Below are positions 4,600 to 5,338 of a DNA stretch of 5,338 nucleotides, piece after piece (positions within the stretch are counted from its first letter, which is position 1; the number at the start of each line of letters is the position of its first letter). The notes under the pieces are model-generated. The model worked only from the letters and a program-made list of their open reading frames with translations, did not search any database and had not been told where the DNA came from. A program made the translations under genes and the position numbers. This DNA is from an uncultured Dermatophilus sp. (GTDB lineage: Bacteria > Actinomycetota > Actinomycetes > Actinomycetales > Dermatophilaceae): NCBI GenBank assembly GCA_945876925.1, contig CAMCQD010000154.1, forward strand, positions 1 through 5,338, read 5' to 3'.

Positions 4600-5338
4600 T
4601 CACATGCCAGCCGAATCCGGCGGCCGCGAACCACGCCGGGCCAGCTCCCGGGCGACTCGCTCCAGGTAGGCGATCTCGGGCTCCTCCCATTCCCGCTCAC
4701 CGTCCCAGGAATGCAGCGACACCAGCCCCCAGACCCGGTCCGCCAGCGCCACCGGGATGAACAACGCCGAGGTGGAGGCGATCACGGCCGGATCATCGCG
4801 CACCCAGGGCGGCAGCGGGACCACCGGATGCTGCCCCGTCCCGGCCCGGATGAGATCCCCGGCAGGCAGCAGCTGCCCGAATCCGCTCTCCCCGCCCTGC
4901 CACCACGAATCCGGCACCCGCACCTGCACCTCCCGGTCCCGCGACCAGGCCGCGCAGTACTGCTCGCCGGCTACCGTCCAGCCGGCCACGCGGGCCGCAT
5001 CCACCCCCAGCGCCAGGCCCACCGCCTCGGCGGCCAGCGCCGCGGCCTCCTGCGGGCCCGGCACCCGCCCGATCAGCGCGACCACGTCGTTCCCGGCCCG
5101 CAGCAGGGCAAGCGACTGCGCCTGCTTGTCGACCAGCCGCAGATGCTCCCGGTTGAGCGCGTTGACGTCCTCGGCCAGGGAACGCACCTCCCGGGCACCG
5201 CGGCCGGGGTCGGCCCAGGCGTTCCGCTCCCCCGAACGCTGCGCCCGCACCACCTCGCCCAGCCGCTGCAACGGGGTGACCAGGGCGGCCGTGGCCCGCC
5301 ACGCGACCAGCACGGCCAGCACGAGCGCACCCGCGGTG
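4600..5338 (-). CDS. Membrane-anchored HAMP-GAF sensory protein, C-terminal part (5' end outside window)
   Basis: The frame is open to the window edge and ends at TGA 4602-4600, leaving 245 visible residues. The first visible residues (about 1-13, TAGALVLAVLVAW) look like the end of a transmembrane helix. A HAMP linker follows at about 14-70: the pattern PLQRL, then GER, then AREVRSLAEDVNALN matches the two HAMP helices. Residues about 76-238 resemble a GAF domain, with a typical closing block (TSALFIPVALADRVWGLVSLHS, then EPEIAYLERVARELARR). The family role is signal sensing: HAMP passes a membrane signal to a cytoplasmic ligand-binding or dimerising GAF domain. The chain ends 8 residues after the GAF-like fold (PPDSAGM). 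No kinase, GGDEF, EAL, PP2C or HTH output domain follows it. Any output domain would have to be N-terminal, or the protein works through a partner. The GTG at 5322 is not a likely true start because it falls inside the apparent membrane helix. Ligand and pathway cannot be told from the sequence. Confidence is high for the gene, moderate for the domains. Confidence 0.8.
   Translation of the reverse strand, partial: TAGALVLAVLVAWRATAALVTPLQRLGEVVRAQRSGERNAWADPGRGAREVRSLAEDVNALNREHLRLVDKQAQSLALLRAGNDVVALIGRVPGPQEAAALAAEAVGLALGVDAARVAGWTVAGEQYCAAWSRDREVQVRVPDSWWQGGESGFGQLLPAGDLIRAGTGQHPVVPLPPWVRDDPAVIASTSALFIPVALADRVWGLVSLHSWDGEREWEEPEIAYLERVARELARRGSRPPDSAGM

Noticed and set aside
4433..4760. 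Overlapping plus-strand frames across the gap before rpmE
   Set aside because: The products are Arg/Pro/Ala-rich with no family features and no convincing ribosome site. The region is better explained as control DNA.
1..5338. A new defence, mobile or biosynthetic system
   Set aside because: All complete genes are recognised housekeeping genes in a conserved order. There are no transposase, integrase, repeat-array or toxin-antitoxin signatures.

Overview
The window is very GC-rich DNA with almost every real gene on the minus strand. It matches the conserved actinobacterial block that runs, in transcription order, rpmE, prfA, prmC, tsaC (sua5) and a WecA-type GlcNAc-1-phosphate transferase, and that in many Actinobacteria leads into the ATP synthase operon. 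Supporting signs are the codon bias, GTG starts, the zinc-binding (C+) L31, the extended 'PDPGEAPWARLKYEGGVHRVQ' segment of RF1 and the short YrdC-only TsaC. I cannot place it below the class Actinomycetes.

Reading in transcription direction (right to left): 5338-4600 is the 3' part of a membrane receptor (end of a transmembrane helix, HAMP, then a C-terminal GAF-like domain) that enters from outside the window. Next is a 153-base gap dense with adjacent inverted repeats, which looks like the control region and leader of rpmE. rpmE (4446-4228, L31) is followed by a 151-base spacer with a strong hairpin 11 bases past its stop. prfA (4076-2985, RF1), prmC (2988-2035, RF1/RF2 glutamine methyltransferase) and tsaC (2038-1361, threonylcarbamoyl-AMP synthase) follow with 4-base GTGA and ATGA overlaps, so these three look translationally coupled. 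After a 156-base gap with repeats comes the wecA-like gene (1204-20). Its last codons encode a perfect 11-bp inverted repeat that ends just before the stop codon.

Functionally, the core is translation housekeeping. L31 is a 50S protein. RF1 ends translation at UAA/UAG, and PrmC methylates the Gln of the RF1 GGQ motif. TsaC makes the activated carbamoyl-threonyl intermediate for t6A37 on ANN-decoding tRNAs. WecA starts cell-envelope glycan assembly (arabinogalactan linkage unit or wall polysaccharide) on a polyprenyl phosphate.

I see no phage, transposon, CRISPR, toxin-antitoxin or defence genes, no tRNA or rRNA, and no credible plus-strand gene. The points worth a second look are mostly regulatory: the rpmE leader, the gap before wecA, the start of wecA inside its own Shine-Dalgarno sequence, and the hairpin at its stop. 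Two others are a Gln in the usual HxHH loop motif of WecA and a receptor-type gene at the position where rho is commonly found.
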